Shown: piece by piece, positions 5,439 to 12,002 of the stretch
Layout: every line of letters begins with the position of its first letter
Numbering within the stretch: the stretch's first letter is position 1
Assembly (NCBI GenBank): GCA_023386115.1
Contig: JAEWKL010000225.1
Span: 1-12,141, forward strand
Origin: Pseudomonadota bacterium
Lineage (GTDB): Bacteria > Pseudomonadota > Alphaproteobacteria > Rhizobiales > Beijerinckiaceae
DNA length: 12,141 nucleotides
Direction: 5' to 3'
Translations under genes and position numbers: made by a program
Notes under the pieces: generated by a model
Seen by the model: only the letters and a program-made list of their open reading frames with translations
Told to the model about the DNA's origin: nothing
Databases searched by the model: none

Positions 5439-6224
5439 GTGAACCGCCTCGGCCTCCTCGCCCTTCAGATCCTCGTCGGCCTCGTCGTCCTGGCGATCTG
5501 GCACGTGCTCACCGTCTATCCGATCCTCGGAGCCCCGAAGCAGATCCAGTTCTTCTTCTCGACCCCGGTCGACGTGCTGAAGCGGACCTGGACCGAGATG
5601 ACGAACCCGGAGATCTGGGGCCATCTCTGGATCACCCTGCAGGAGACGGTGCTGGCCTTCCTCACCGGCGCGCTCGGCGGCATCGCCTTCGGGTTCCTGT
5701 TCGCCCGCAATGCGCTCCTCGCCGCGGTGTTCGACCCCTACATCAAGGCGGCGAACGCCCTGCCGCGGGTGGTGCTGGCGCCGATCTTCGCCCTGTGGTT
5801 CGGGCTCGGCATCTGGTCGAAGGTGGCGCTCGGCTTCACGCTGGTCTTCTTCATCGTGTTCTTCAACGTCTACCAGGGCGTGCGCGAGGTGAGCCCGGTG
5901 GTGCTCAACAACGCCCGGATGCTCGGGATGAATGAGCGCGGGCTCCTCCGCCACGTCTACTGGCCCTCGGCGCTGACCTGGATGTTCTCCTCGCTCCACA
6001 CCGCGGTCGGCTTCGCCCTCGTCGGCGCCGTGGTGGGCGAGTATCTCGGCTCCTCGGCCGGGCTCGGCTACAAGATCCACGAGGCCGAGAGCGTGTTCGA
6101 TGTCACCGGGGTCTTCGCCGGCATGCTGATCCTGACCGTGTTCGTCATCGTGATCGACACGGCCGTCACCCTGATCGAGAACCGCCTCCTGGTCTGGCGC
6201 CCGCAAGCCGGCGGCCAGGGGTGA
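5439..6224 (+). CDS. ABC transporter permease, NitT/TauT (SsuC/TauC) type
   Basis: A 261-residue inner-membrane permease of the BPD_transp_1 family, with about six hydrophobic helices. The cytoplasmic coupling loop that docks on the ATPase is visible at about 157-176: 'NNARMLGMNERGLLRHVYWP', matching the EAA-loop pattern with Ala159, Gly163 and Pro176. 'ANALPRVVLAPIFALWFGLG' (105-124) is typical of sulfonate/nitrate permeases. The start is uncertain. GTG 5439 was chosen because GGAGAGAG lies just upstream and the length then matches the family; an in-frame ATG at 5397 would add 14 residues and overlap the ATPase gene. The 3' end is GTGA, 30 bases before the binding-protein ATG. Part of the importer operon 4541-7258. 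Confidence 0.9.
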   Translation: MNRLGLLALQILVGLVVLAIWHVLTVYPILGAPKQIQFFFSTPVDVLKRTWTEMTNPEIWGHLWITLQETVLAFLTGALGGIAFGFLFARNALLAAVFDPYIKAANALPRVVLAPIFALWFGLGIWSKVALGFTLVFFIVFFNVYQGVREVSPVVLNNARMLGMNERGLLRHVYWPSALTWMFSSLHTAVGFALVGAVVGEYLGSSAGLGYKIHEAESVFDVTGVFAGMLILTVFVIVIDTAVTLIENRLLVWRPQAGGQG

Positions 6225-6253
6225 GAAACCAGAACAACGGGAGGACAACACCC

Positions 6254-7258
6254 ATGCAACGCCGCAGCTTCCTCGCCGGCGCCGCCGCCCTGGCGCTGAC
6301 CCCTTCCGTCCCGGCCCGGGCCGACACCGTGAAGGTCCGCATCGGCGTCGGCGGCAAGCCGCTCCTCTACTACCTGCCGCTGACGATCGCCGAGCGGAAG
6401 GGCTTCTTCAAGGAGGAGGGCGTCGAGGCCGACATCAACGATTTCGGCGGCGGCGCGCGCTCGCTCCAGGCGCTGATCGGCGGCTCGGTCGACGTGGTGA
6501 CGGGGGCCTACGAGCACACGATCCGGATGCAGGCCAAGGGCCAGGACGTGCGCGCAGTGTGCGAGCTCGGCCGCTTCCCCGCCATCGTGATCGGGGTGCG
6601 CAAGGATCTCGCCGGCACGGTGAAGTCCGCCGCCGACCTCAAGGGCCGCAAGATCGGCGTGACGGCGCCGGGCTCCTCCACGGCGCTGACCGCCCAGTAC
6701 GCGATGATCAAGGCCGGGCTGAAGGCCACCGACGCGGCCCTGATCGGGGTCGGGGGTGGGGCCGGGGCCATCGCGGCGATGAAGAAGGGCGAGATCGACG
6801 CCATCTCGCACCTCGATCCGGTGATCGCCAAGCTCGAGGCCGACGGCGACATCACGGTGATGATCGACACCCGCACCGAGGCCGGCACCCGGGCGCTGTT
6901 CGGCGGGCCGAACCCGGCGGCCGTAGTCTACACCAAGCAGGACTGGATCGAGCACCACGCCGCCGCGACCCAGAAGGTCGTCAACGCCTTCGCCAAGGCC
7001 CTGAAGTGGATCGCCGCCGCCTCGCCCGAGGAGATCGCCGACACGGTGCCGCCGGCCTACCATTTCGGGGACAAGCCGCTCTACGTGCAGGCGGTGAAGA
7101 ACTCGCTCGAGAGCTATTCCCGCACCGGCATCCCGACGCAGGAGGGCATGGCGAGCGTGCTGGAGCTGGTCCGCACCCTCGATCCCGAGCTGCAGGGCGC
7201 CAGGATCGATCTCGCGACGACCGTCGAGGACCGGTTCATCAGGAAGGCGATGGGCTGA
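6254..7258 (+). CDS. Tat-exported ABC substrate-binding protein, NMT1/SsuA/TauA-like
   Basis: A 334-residue periplasmic binding protein of the NMT1/THI5-like and SsuA/TauA/NrtA group. The N-terminus 'MQRRSFLAGAAALALTPSVP' has a twin-arginine pattern (Arg3-Arg4, Phe6-Leu7), a hydrophobic stretch and a likely cleavage site after 'ARA' (about residue 23), so it is probably exported folded. 'YYLPLTIAERKGFFKEEGVE' (39-58), 'GGSVDVV' (76-82), 'DLKGRKIGVTAPGSST' and 'ALKWI' are family hallmarks. GGGAGG (6239-6244) stands nine bases before the ATG; GTG 6221, overlapping the permease stop, would put 11 extra residues before the signal. Ligands in this family include sulfonates, nitrate, thiamine precursors and aromatic acids; none can be chosen here. 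It is the last gene of the importer operon and converges on the cyclase gene. Confidence 0.9.
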   Translation: MQRRSFLAGAAALALTPSVPARADTVKVRIGVGGKPLLYYLPLTIAERKGFFKEEGVEADINDFGGGARSLQALIGGSVDVVTGAYEHTIRMQAKGQDVRAVCELGRFPAIVIGVRKDLAGTVKSAADLKGRKIGVTAPGSSTALTAQYAMIKAGLKATDAALIGVGGGAGAIAAMKKGEIDAISHLDPVIAKLEADGDITVMIDTRTEAGTRALFGGPNPAAVVYTKQDWIEHHAAATQKVVNAFAKALKWIAAASPEEIADTVPPAYHFGDKPLYVQAVKNSLESYSRTGIPTQEGMASVLELVRTLDPELQGARIDLATTVEDRFIRKAMG

Positions 7259-7273
7259 CCCGGGTCACGCCCA
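7251..7273. terminator. Stem-loop/palindrome spanning both stop codons of the binding-protein/cyclase pair
   Basis: TGACCCGGGTCA (7256-7267) is a perfect 12-bp palindrome whose two ends are the TGA stops of the converging genes. TGGGC (7251-7255) and GCCCA (7269-7273) extend it past one bulged base, giving a nine-pair stem around CCGG. No T-tract is present. It is a probable shared transcription end. Confidence 0.5.
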
Positions 7274-8455
7274 CCCGACCCGGGCCGCGGCGCGCAGCCC
7301 GGGCACGGGCGCGCCGGCGCCCGACGGCGCATGGGCGCCCGAGGTCATCAGGCGGCCCTTGCCGGCGGCCTTGGCGCGGTAGAGTGCGGCATCGGCCTCG
7401 GCGAGGAGCGCGTCCGGGGTCATCCCCGGGGTCGCCCAGCCGATCCCGATGCTGAGGCCGACGCCGATCCCGAGGTCGTAGGGCGCCTTCACGACGTCGA
7501 TCAGCCGTGCCGCCACGATTGCGGCCTCGTGGGTCCGGCCGCCGCTGGCCAGGACCACGAACTCGTCGCCGCCGAGCCGGGCCGCCCGCCATTCCGCGGG
7601 GATCGCGGCGGAGATCCGGCCGGCGACCTGCACCAGCAGGGTATCGCCGGCGGCGTGGCCGAGGGCGTCGTTGACTGCCTTGAAGCCGTCGAGATCGAGG
7701 TAGAGCAGGGCGACACCGCCGACGCCGCCCTGGAGCCGGGCGGCGAGATCCTCCATCAGGCCGGTGCGGTTGCGCAGGCCGGTGAGGGCGTCGTGGGTGG
7801 CCCGGCGCTGGTTCTCCTGCTTGGCGAGCAGCACCTCGACGTAGGTGCGGTTGAGCCGCACGGTGGTGACGCGCATCGCGACCATGAAGATCAGGCCCTG
7901 CACCGTCCCGATCAGGAACCAGGGATCGCCGTAATGGAGCGGCAGCATCAGCTTCAGCGGCAGGTCGCACAGCACGATCATCGCGAGGGCGTGGCGCGGC
8001 GCGGCGTAGTTGCGGGTGATGATGCCGCTCAGGATGCCCATCATGGTCAGCGGCGCCAGGACCTGCAGCAGCGGATCGCCGCTCGTGAAGCACAGGAGAG
8101 TGGCGATGCCGACGAGGCCCGCCCAGGCCAGGCTGGTGGTGAGCAGCAGGTCGGTCGGGGTCGGGCGACCGGCCGCGACGGCGCGGTCGCTGCGCGCGAC
8201 GAGGACCAGGCGGAGAACGAGCAGGCCCGCATCCGCGGCCAGCAGGCACAGGAAGGCCGGCTCCGGGTGGCGGATCAGGGCCACGACCTCGATGATCAGC
8301 ATCGCCACCGCCCCCAGCACCAGCGGCGTCGCGGAGGACAGGATCGTCGCGAGCAGGCGGATCCGCAGGTCCGCCGGAAGGTCGAGGCTCGGATCCACGA
8401 GCCAGCGCAGGGGCGCGGCGCGCGGGAGCAGGTAGGTCGGCGTCGCGTCGGGCAT
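7265..8455 (-). CDS. Membrane-bound GGDEF diguanylate cyclase lacking the I-site
   Basis: A 396-residue protein predicted to make c-di-GMP from two GTP at the inner membrane. Six hydrophobic helices (about 34-61, 67-87, 101-122, 127-147, 155-174, 178-196) form an N-terminal sensor of no named family. A short linker leads to a GGDEF domain (about 215-370) with DALTGLRNR (222-230), metal-binding DLDGFKAVND (254-263) and the active-site GGDEF at 295-299, so catalysis looks intact. The RxxD inhibitory site that normally lies nine residues before the GGDEF motif is replaced by Pro286..Trp289, so product feedback at that site is not expected. The tail (370-396) is Ala/Pro/Gly-rich. Start ATG 8455 has GGAAG about eight bases upstream. 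No EAL domain is present. Confidence 0.92.
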   Translation of the reverse strand: MPDATPTYLLPRAAPLRWLVDPSLDLPADLRIRLLATILSSATPLVLGAVAMLIIEVVALIRHPEPAFLCLLAADAGLLVLRLVLVARSDRAVAAGRPTPTDLLLTTSLAWAGLVGIATLLCFTSGDPLLQVLAPLTMMGILSGIITRNYAAPRHALAMIVLCDLPLKLMLPLHYGDPWFLIGTVQGLIFMVAMRVTTVRLNRTYVEVLLAKQENQRRATHDALTGLRNRTGLMEDLAARLQGGVGGVALLYLDLDGFKAVNDALGHAAGDTLLVQVAGRISAAIPAEWRAARLGGDEFVVLASGGRTHEAAIVAARLIDVVKAPYDLGIGVGLSIGIGWATPGMTPDALLAEADAALYRAKAAGKGRLMTSGAHAPSGAGAPVPGLRAAARVGWA

Positions 8456-8510
8456 GGACCGGCTTCCGGAGACGGCCCCGTTCGGGACCGCGCCACCTGA
8501 ATCCGCCGCC

Positions 8511-8550
8511 GCGGCTTAATATTTCATGAGACTTCCGTACGGATTGGGTG
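8511..8550. promoter_or_regulatory. AT-rich island and palindrome upstream of the cyclase gene
   Basis: In the spacer 8456-8608 the only AT-rich run is TTAATATTTCATGAG (8516-8530), directly beside the perfect 10-bp palindrome TCCGTACGGA (8534-8543). This lies 60-90 bases upstream of the cyclase start on the minus strand and is the likeliest promoter/operator site. No -35/-10 pair can be assigned firmly. Confidence 0.35.
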
Positions 8551-8592
8551 AGTTCGGCAGAGTGATCCGGGACGCCGACAACGTCCCTTGAT

Positions 8593-8605
8593 TGCGGTTA
8601 CCGCA
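8593..8605. other. Short inverted repeat just after the dedA stop
   Basis: TGCGGT-T-ACCGCA (8593-8605) is a perfect 6-bp inverted repeat three bases beyond the DedA gene's stop on the minus strand. The single-base centre means at most a four- or five-pair hairpin, and no T-tract follows. It could be a weak transcription-end signal or a binding site. Confidence 0.25.
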
Positions 8606-8608
8606 TCG

Positions 8609-9133
8609 TCATTCGCGCCGTAGCCAGTCGATCAGGCCCGCCCCCGGCGCCAGCCAGACGAAAGCCCAGACGAAGGCCGAGGACAGGTTGGCGAGCTGGA
8701 ACCAGAGCCGCGGCAGCAGCGCCACGCCGGCAACGAGCGGCACCACCGCCCGCGCCGGGCCGATGAAGCGGCCGACGAAGATCGCCCAGGCGCCCCAGCG
8801 CTGGCAGAAGGTCTCGCCCTTCTGCACCATCTCGGGATACCGGTTGAGCGGCCAGAGCCTCTTGGCACCGTCCTTGTAGTAGCGCCCGATCTCGTAGGAG
8901 ACCCAGTCGCCGAGGATCGCCCCGATCGCCGCCCCGACCATCACCGGCAGGAAGGGAATCGCCCCCGAGCCGATCAGCGCGCCGATCCCGATCAGGATCA
9001 CGGTCGCCGGGACCAGCAGCGAGAGCACCGCCAGGGACTCGCAGAAGGCGATGATCCCGGTGATCACCGGTGCCCAGGCCTGGTGGTCGCGCAGGACGTC
9101 GAGGACCGTGGTGCGCAAGCTCTCGAAGTCCAT
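8609..9133 (-). CDS. DedA-family (SNARE-associated/VTT) membrane protein
   Basis: A 174-residue inner-membrane protein, slightly shorter than the usual 200-220 residues of DedA proteins. Members are linked to lipid-carrier recycling, membrane potential and envelope stress. Family signs in order: an acidic residue in the first re-entrant segment ('AFCESLAVLSLLVPATV', about 29-45), 'GAAIGAILGDWVSYEIGRYYKDGA' (about 67-90), and the conserved 'FVGRFIGPARAVVPLVAG' (about 118-135) with its two arginines. A final membrane helix and a short basic end (WLRRE) follow. The ATG at 9133-9131 has only a weak AAGG upstream. It is divergent from pdxY across a 268-bp spacer. It may share transcription with the cyclase downstream (154-bp gap), though that gap has its own promoter-like sequence. 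Confidence 0.88.
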   Translation of the reverse strand: MDFESLRTTVLDVLRDHQAWAPVITGIIAFCESLAVLSLLVPATVILIGIGALIGSGAIPFLPVMVGAAIGAILGDWVSYEIGRYYKDGAKRLWPLNRYPEMVQKGETFCQRWGAWAIFVGRFIGPARAVVPLVAGVALLPRLWFQLANLSSAFVWAFVWLAPGAGLIDWLRRE

Positions 9134-9182
9134 GGCAGCCTTGAGCGAGAGGGAACGGGATGGCGGGACAAGTCGGGGTGCC

Positions 9183-9201
9183 GGGCGGGCGTTCCCCGCC
9201 C
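9183..9201. other. GC-rich hairpin in the dedA-pdxY spacer
   Basis: GGGCGGG (9183-9189) and CCCGCCC (9195-9201) form a perfect seven-pair stem with a CGTTC loop, 50-70 bases upstream of the DedA start on the minus strand. It could form in the DedA 5' leader. No T-tract follows on either strand. Function unknown. Confidence 0.3.
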
Positions 9202-9261
9202 TGACGTAAGACGCGTGAGCGCTGCGTGAACCGGCGCCCGCGCGTTTTCGCGGCCCGAGGC

Positions 9262-9318
9262 GTTGCCGAGAGCAGCCTGTTGCCGAGAACAGCCTGTTGC
9301 CGAGAACAGCCTGTTGCC
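9262..9318. repeat. 17-bp tandem repeat, about 3.3 copies, upstream of pdxY
   Basis: Three head-to-tail 17-base units (9262-9278, 9279-9295, 9296-9312) of GTTGCCGAGAACAGCCT, the first with one change, are followed by a partial GTTGCC (9313-9318). The period is not a multiple of three, so it is not coding. It ends 83 bases before the pdxY start. It could be a set of regulator sites or a slippage product. Confidence 0.85.
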
Positions 9319-9401
9319 AAGCGCCTCCGGTTCCGGGAATCGTGCGGGCGGGCGCCCCGGCCGGGGGGCCGGTCGCCTCTTTCGTGGGGTCTCGTGTCGC
9401 G

Positions 9402-10250
9402 ATGAACGTCCTGTCGATCCAGTCCCACGTCGCCTACGGCCATGTCGGCAACGCCTCGGCGGTCTTCCCGATGCAGCGGCTCGGGGTCGAGGTCTGGGCG
9501 GTGCATACGGTGCAGTTCTCCAACCACACCGGCTACGGCGCCTGGCGCGGCCGGGTGTTCGACGGGCCGGCGATCGAGGAGCTGGTCGAGGGCATCGCCG
9601 AGCGCGGGGTGCTCGGCTCCTGCGACGGGGTCCTGTCGGGCTATATGGGCTCGGCCGATATCGGCACCGCGATCCTGCGGGCGGTGGCGCGGGTGCGGGA
9701 GGCCAACCCGGCGGCGCTCTATTGCTGCGATCCGGTGATCGGCGATATCGGCCGCGGGGTCTTCGTGCGCCCGGGCATCCCGGAATTCATGCGCGACCAC
9801 GCGGTGCCGGCGGCCGACATCATCACCCCGAACCAGTTCGAGCTCGACTATCTGAGCGGGATCGAGATCCGGACGCTGGCCGACGCCAAAGCCGCCGTGG
9901 CGGCCGTGCAGGCGAGCGGGCCGCAGGTGGTGCTGGTGACCTCGCTCCACACCGAGGAGACGCCCGACGACAGCATCGACATGCTGGCCGGTGCGAACGG
10001 CCAGTTCTGGCGTCTGCGCACCCCGCGGCTGTCGCTCGACGTCAACGGCGCGGGCGACGCCACCGCAGCCCTGTTCCTGGTGCATTACGCCCGCAGCCGC
10101 TCGGCCGGCGAGGCCCTGGGCGCCGCGGCCGCCTCGATCTACGGCCTCCTGCGCCGCACCGCGGAGGCTGGCGCCCGGGAGATCCTGACCGTGGCGGCCC
10201 AGGACGAGTTCGTGGCGCCGAGCCGCACCTTTCCGGTCGAGGCGGTGTGA
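9402..10250 (+). CDS. pdxY: Pyridoxal kinase, PdxY type
   Basis: A 282-residue cytoplasmic kinase of the ribokinase/PfkB-like superfamily that phosphorylates pyridoxal to pyridoxal 5'-phosphate in the vitamin B6 salvage pathway. Length matches PdxY (about 286). 'SIQSHVAYGHVGNASAVFPM' (5-24) is the substrate-site signature. 'DPVIGDIGRGVFV' (110-122) and 'TPNQFELDYL' (142-151) are the conserved central blocks. 'NGAGDATAAL' (215-224) carries the anion hole and the catalytic Asp219. The frame is open back to 9297, but ATG 9402 fits the family N-terminus and the upstream stretch is repeat DNA. The ribosome site is weak (GGGG run about 12 bases upstream). It is divergent from DedA and convergent with DUF2891 after a four-base gap. 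Confidence 0.92.
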   Translation: MNVLSIQSHVAYGHVGNASAVFPMQRLGVEVWAVHTVQFSNHTGYGAWRGRVFDGPAIEELVEGIAERGVLGSCDGVLSGYMGSADIGTAILRAVARVREANPAALYCCDPVIGDIGRGVFVRPGIPEFMRDHAVPAADIITPNQFELDYLSGIEIRTLADAKAAVAAVQASGPQVVLVTSLHTEETPDDSIDMLAGANGQFWRLRTPRLSLDVNGAGDATAALFLVHYARSRSAGEALGAAAASIYGLLRRTAEAGAREILTVAAQDEFVAPSRTFPVEAV

Positions 10251-10263
10251 CGGTTCACGCCTC
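10242..10263. terminator. Stem-loop spanning both stop codons of the pdxY/DUF2891 pair
   Basis: GTGA-CGGT-TCAC (10247-10258) contains the TGA of pdxY and, inverted, the TGA of the DUF2891 gene. A wobble pair and two G-C pairs extend it to a seven-pair stem (10244-10261). No T-tract is present. It is the weakest of the three stop-spanning hairpins in the window. Confidence 0.4.
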
Positions 10264-11259
10264 CAGCGCCAGGAGCGCGAAGCTCGCCAGCCAGTGCTCG
10301 CCCATGTAATCGTCGGCGAGATGCGGGAGGGCCGCGTCGAGATGCGCCTCGGCCGCCGCCCGCAGCACCGGAACGCGGGCGTCGTCGGCCGGCAGCGCGC
10401 CGGCGAGCGCCCGCAGGCACCAGGCGCGGCTGAGATTGAGACCGTCGAGATGCGCGATCTTGCCGTCGCTGCGGTCGGTGACGGTCGCCGGCCGGAACAG
10501 GGTTGCAGGGTGGCGCTCGGCGAGGCGCGGCAGGAAGCGGTCGAACCAGGGCGAGAACGCGTCCGCCGGCATCAGGCGGCGCAGGCACTCGGCCTCGATC
10601 AGCGCGGAGGACAGGAAGTCGTCGCCGCTCGGCTCGCCCCAGGCCGGGCAATCGGCATCCGCGCCGTACCAGCGCGCCGCCGTGGCGCCCAGCAGCTCCG
10701 TCAGGCCCGCATCCCCCGTTCCTTGCGCGTAATCCGCCGCCATGCGCAGGCCGAAGGCGGTGTTGAAATGGGTGCCGACCCGCACCGGATAGGGCGAGAG
10801 CGGCAGGAACTCGCGAAAACGCTGGGCGACGATCTCGGCCATCGGCGCCAGCGCCCGCGACCAGCGCGGCTCGGGCAGCTGCCGCAGCTCGTCGGCGAGC
10901 TTGAGGGCCCAGGCCCAGCCATAGGGCCGCTTGAAGCCCCGCGCCGTCGGCGCGTCGAAATAGGCGCACTCGCCCGCGACCTTCTCGACGGTCAGCTGCC
11001 GGTCGAACAGCGCAGCGATCGCCGGCGCCTGCGGACCCTGGGGGAAGCGGCGCAGCACCCGGGCGAGCAGCCAGTAGCCGTGGACGCAGGAATGCCAGTC
11101 GAAGCTGCCGTAGAACACCGGGTGGAGGGCGGCCGGCGTGCGGGCGTCCTCCGGGCCGGCCAGCGTGTGGTCCGGCTTGTTCGGATATTCCCGGGTGACG
11201 TGACCGAGGGTGAGGGCGGCGAAGCGGGCGGCGGTCTCGGGGGTCAGGGTGTGGGGCAT
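10255..11259 (-). CDS. DUF2891-family protein
   Basis: A 334-residue soluble protein matching the DUF2891 family by its N-terminal block 'YPNKPDHTL' (25-33), 'LHPVFYGSFDWHSCVHGYW' (45-63) and 'FDAPTARGFKRPYGWAWALK' (101-120). The middle has 'THFNTAFGL' and 'WGEPSGDDFLSS'; the C-terminus has 'HLDGLNLSRAWCLR' and 'DDYMGEHWLASFALLALE'. The many Trp, His and Asp residues in helical stretches suggest an alpha/alpha-barrel of the glycoside-hydrolase or epimerase kind, but no biochemical role is established that I can name. There is no signal peptide. Start ATG 11259 has GGAG about ten bases upstream. It stands alone on the minus strand, its start 236 bases from the cytochrome remnant and its end four bases from pdxY. 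Confidence 0.88.
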   Translation of the reverse strand: MPHTLTPETAARFAALTLGHVTREYPNKPDHTLAGPEDARTPAALHPVFYGSFDWHSCVHGYWLLARVLRRFPQGPQAPAIAALFDRQLTVEKVAGECAYFDAPTARGFKRPYGWAWALKLADELRQLPEPRWSRALAPMAEIVAQRFREFLPLSPYPVRVGTHFNTAFGLRMAADYAQGTGDAGLTELLGATAARWYGADADCPAWGEPSGDDFLSSALIEAECLRRLMPADAFSPWFDRFLPRLAERHPATLFRPATVTDRSDGKIAHLDGLNLSRAWCLRALAGALPADDARVPVLRAAAEAHLDAALPHLADDYMGEHWLASFALLALEA

Positions 11260-11421
11260 GCGGCTTCGCTCCGTCGAATCATCCCTTCTCGCCTACACGA
11301 TCCGCCGCTGCCGTCGCAGCTTCCCATCCCGATTTCCTGGAAGCGCAGACAATGCACGCGGAGGGTCTGGGACGAGACCAAGCGAGCCAGGAATCGCCAG
11401 GCGCCTCCTGCCGGCCATGGT

Positions 11422-11456
11422 CTCGATTCCATGGGCTCGATTCCATAGGCTCGATT
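11422..11456. repeat. 14-bp tandem repeat, about 2.5 copies, upstream of the DUF2891 gene
   Basis: CTCGATTCCATGGG (11422-11435) is followed by CTCGATTCCATAGG (11436-11449) and the partial CTCGATTT (11450-11457). CCATGG palindromes stand at 11415-11420 and 11429-11434. The 236-bp spacer holding it has no convincing gene. The repeat may be regulatory for the DUF2891 gene (minus) or a slippage product. Confidence 0.65.
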
Positions 11457-11472
11457 TCGCGGATGCCCGCGA
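11457..11472 (-). terminator. Possible hairpin after the cytochrome remnant
   Basis: TCGCGG (11457-11462) and CCGCGA (11467-11472) form a perfect six-pair stem with an ATGC loop, 24 bases beyond the cytochrome stop on the minus strand. There is no U-tract in that direction (an A-run follows instead), so termination is only suggested. Confidence 0.3.
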
Positions 11473-11495
11473 TGATACAAACCAGGTGACTGCTT

Positions 11496-12002
11496 CTAAC
11501 GTGCGGCACCGCCGACGGGTCGATGATGAGACACGCCCGGTTCTCGCCTGGTGTCGGTCCAGGGCTCCGCGTTGGGCGCGAAGCGTGCTCTCAGATAGCG
11601 AACCAGATCGGCCATCGCCTGATCGTCGAGCGTCTTGCCGAAACCGGGCATCGCCATCGCGTCTTCGGGCTGGCCGACCGGTGCCGGCACCCCGCTGCGG
11701 ATGGCTTCGACGACGTTGTTCGGCCGGACTGCATGCAGGTTGCTGTTGAGCGCAAGATGAGGGATCGCCTTGTCGCCGGCATGGCAGGAGGCGCAGGCAC
11801 CCTCGAAGATCCGGGCTCCGACAGGCTCGGCGATGGCGGCCTGCCGGGTGGCTGCATCGGATGCTGCGATGACCGCGGATGCATCGGTGCCGCCCGCCGC
11901 CGGGTTCATGCTCGACAGATAGACCGCCATCGCCCGGATGTCGCTGTCGGGCAGATCGGCGAGGACGTCGACGACATGGGCCATCGGTCCCGCCGCTGCG
12001 CC
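11496..12002 (-). pseudogene. 5'-truncated multiheme cytochrome c, C-terminal remnant
   Basis: The readable part begins near 12002 with 'GAAAGPMAHVVDVLADL' and 'IRAMAVYLSSM', which is the end of one cytochrome c domain. It continues into a full last domain with heme motif CASCH (11781-11795) and a candidate axial Met in 'AMAMPGF'. This matches the C-terminal half of the three-heme membrane cytochrome subunits that take electrons from periplasmic or membrane dehydrogenases (alcohol, aldehyde and nicotinate types). The first heme motif(s) and any signal peptide are missing. Upstream in the same frame the DNA is instead antisense to an AI-2E-like permease fragment. A start at ATG 11984 would give a cytoplasmic product that could not be matured by the cytochrome c system, so the gene is probably dead. 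No frameshift is seen within the remnant. Confidence 0.7.

Noticed and set aside
6221..6253. GTG start for the binding protein overlapping the permease stop
   Set aside because: It would put 11 residues ahead of a clear twin-arginine signal, and a good ribosome site serves ATG 6254.
4541..7258. Assignment of the ABC importer to a specific substrate (taurine, sulfonate, nitrate or thiamine precursor)
   Set aside because: No sulfonatase, nitrate reductase or thiamine gene is adjacent and the binding protein has no diagnostic ligand residues I can recognise.
9262..9318. CRISPR-like array
   Set aside because: The units are directly adjacent with no spacers, are only 17 bases long, and no cas gene is nearby.
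9297..9401. 35-residue N-terminal extension of pdxY
   Set aside because: It starts inside the 17-bp tandem repeat and does not match the family N-terminus, which begins at MNVLSIQ.
8598..10085. 495-residue minus-strand ORF across pdxY and DedA
   Set aside because: It is antisense to pdxY and out of frame with DedA; no recognisable domain, and the two real genes explain the DNA.
10294..11448. 384-residue plus-strand ORF
   Set aside because: Antisense to the clear DUF2891 gene, with typical shadow composition.
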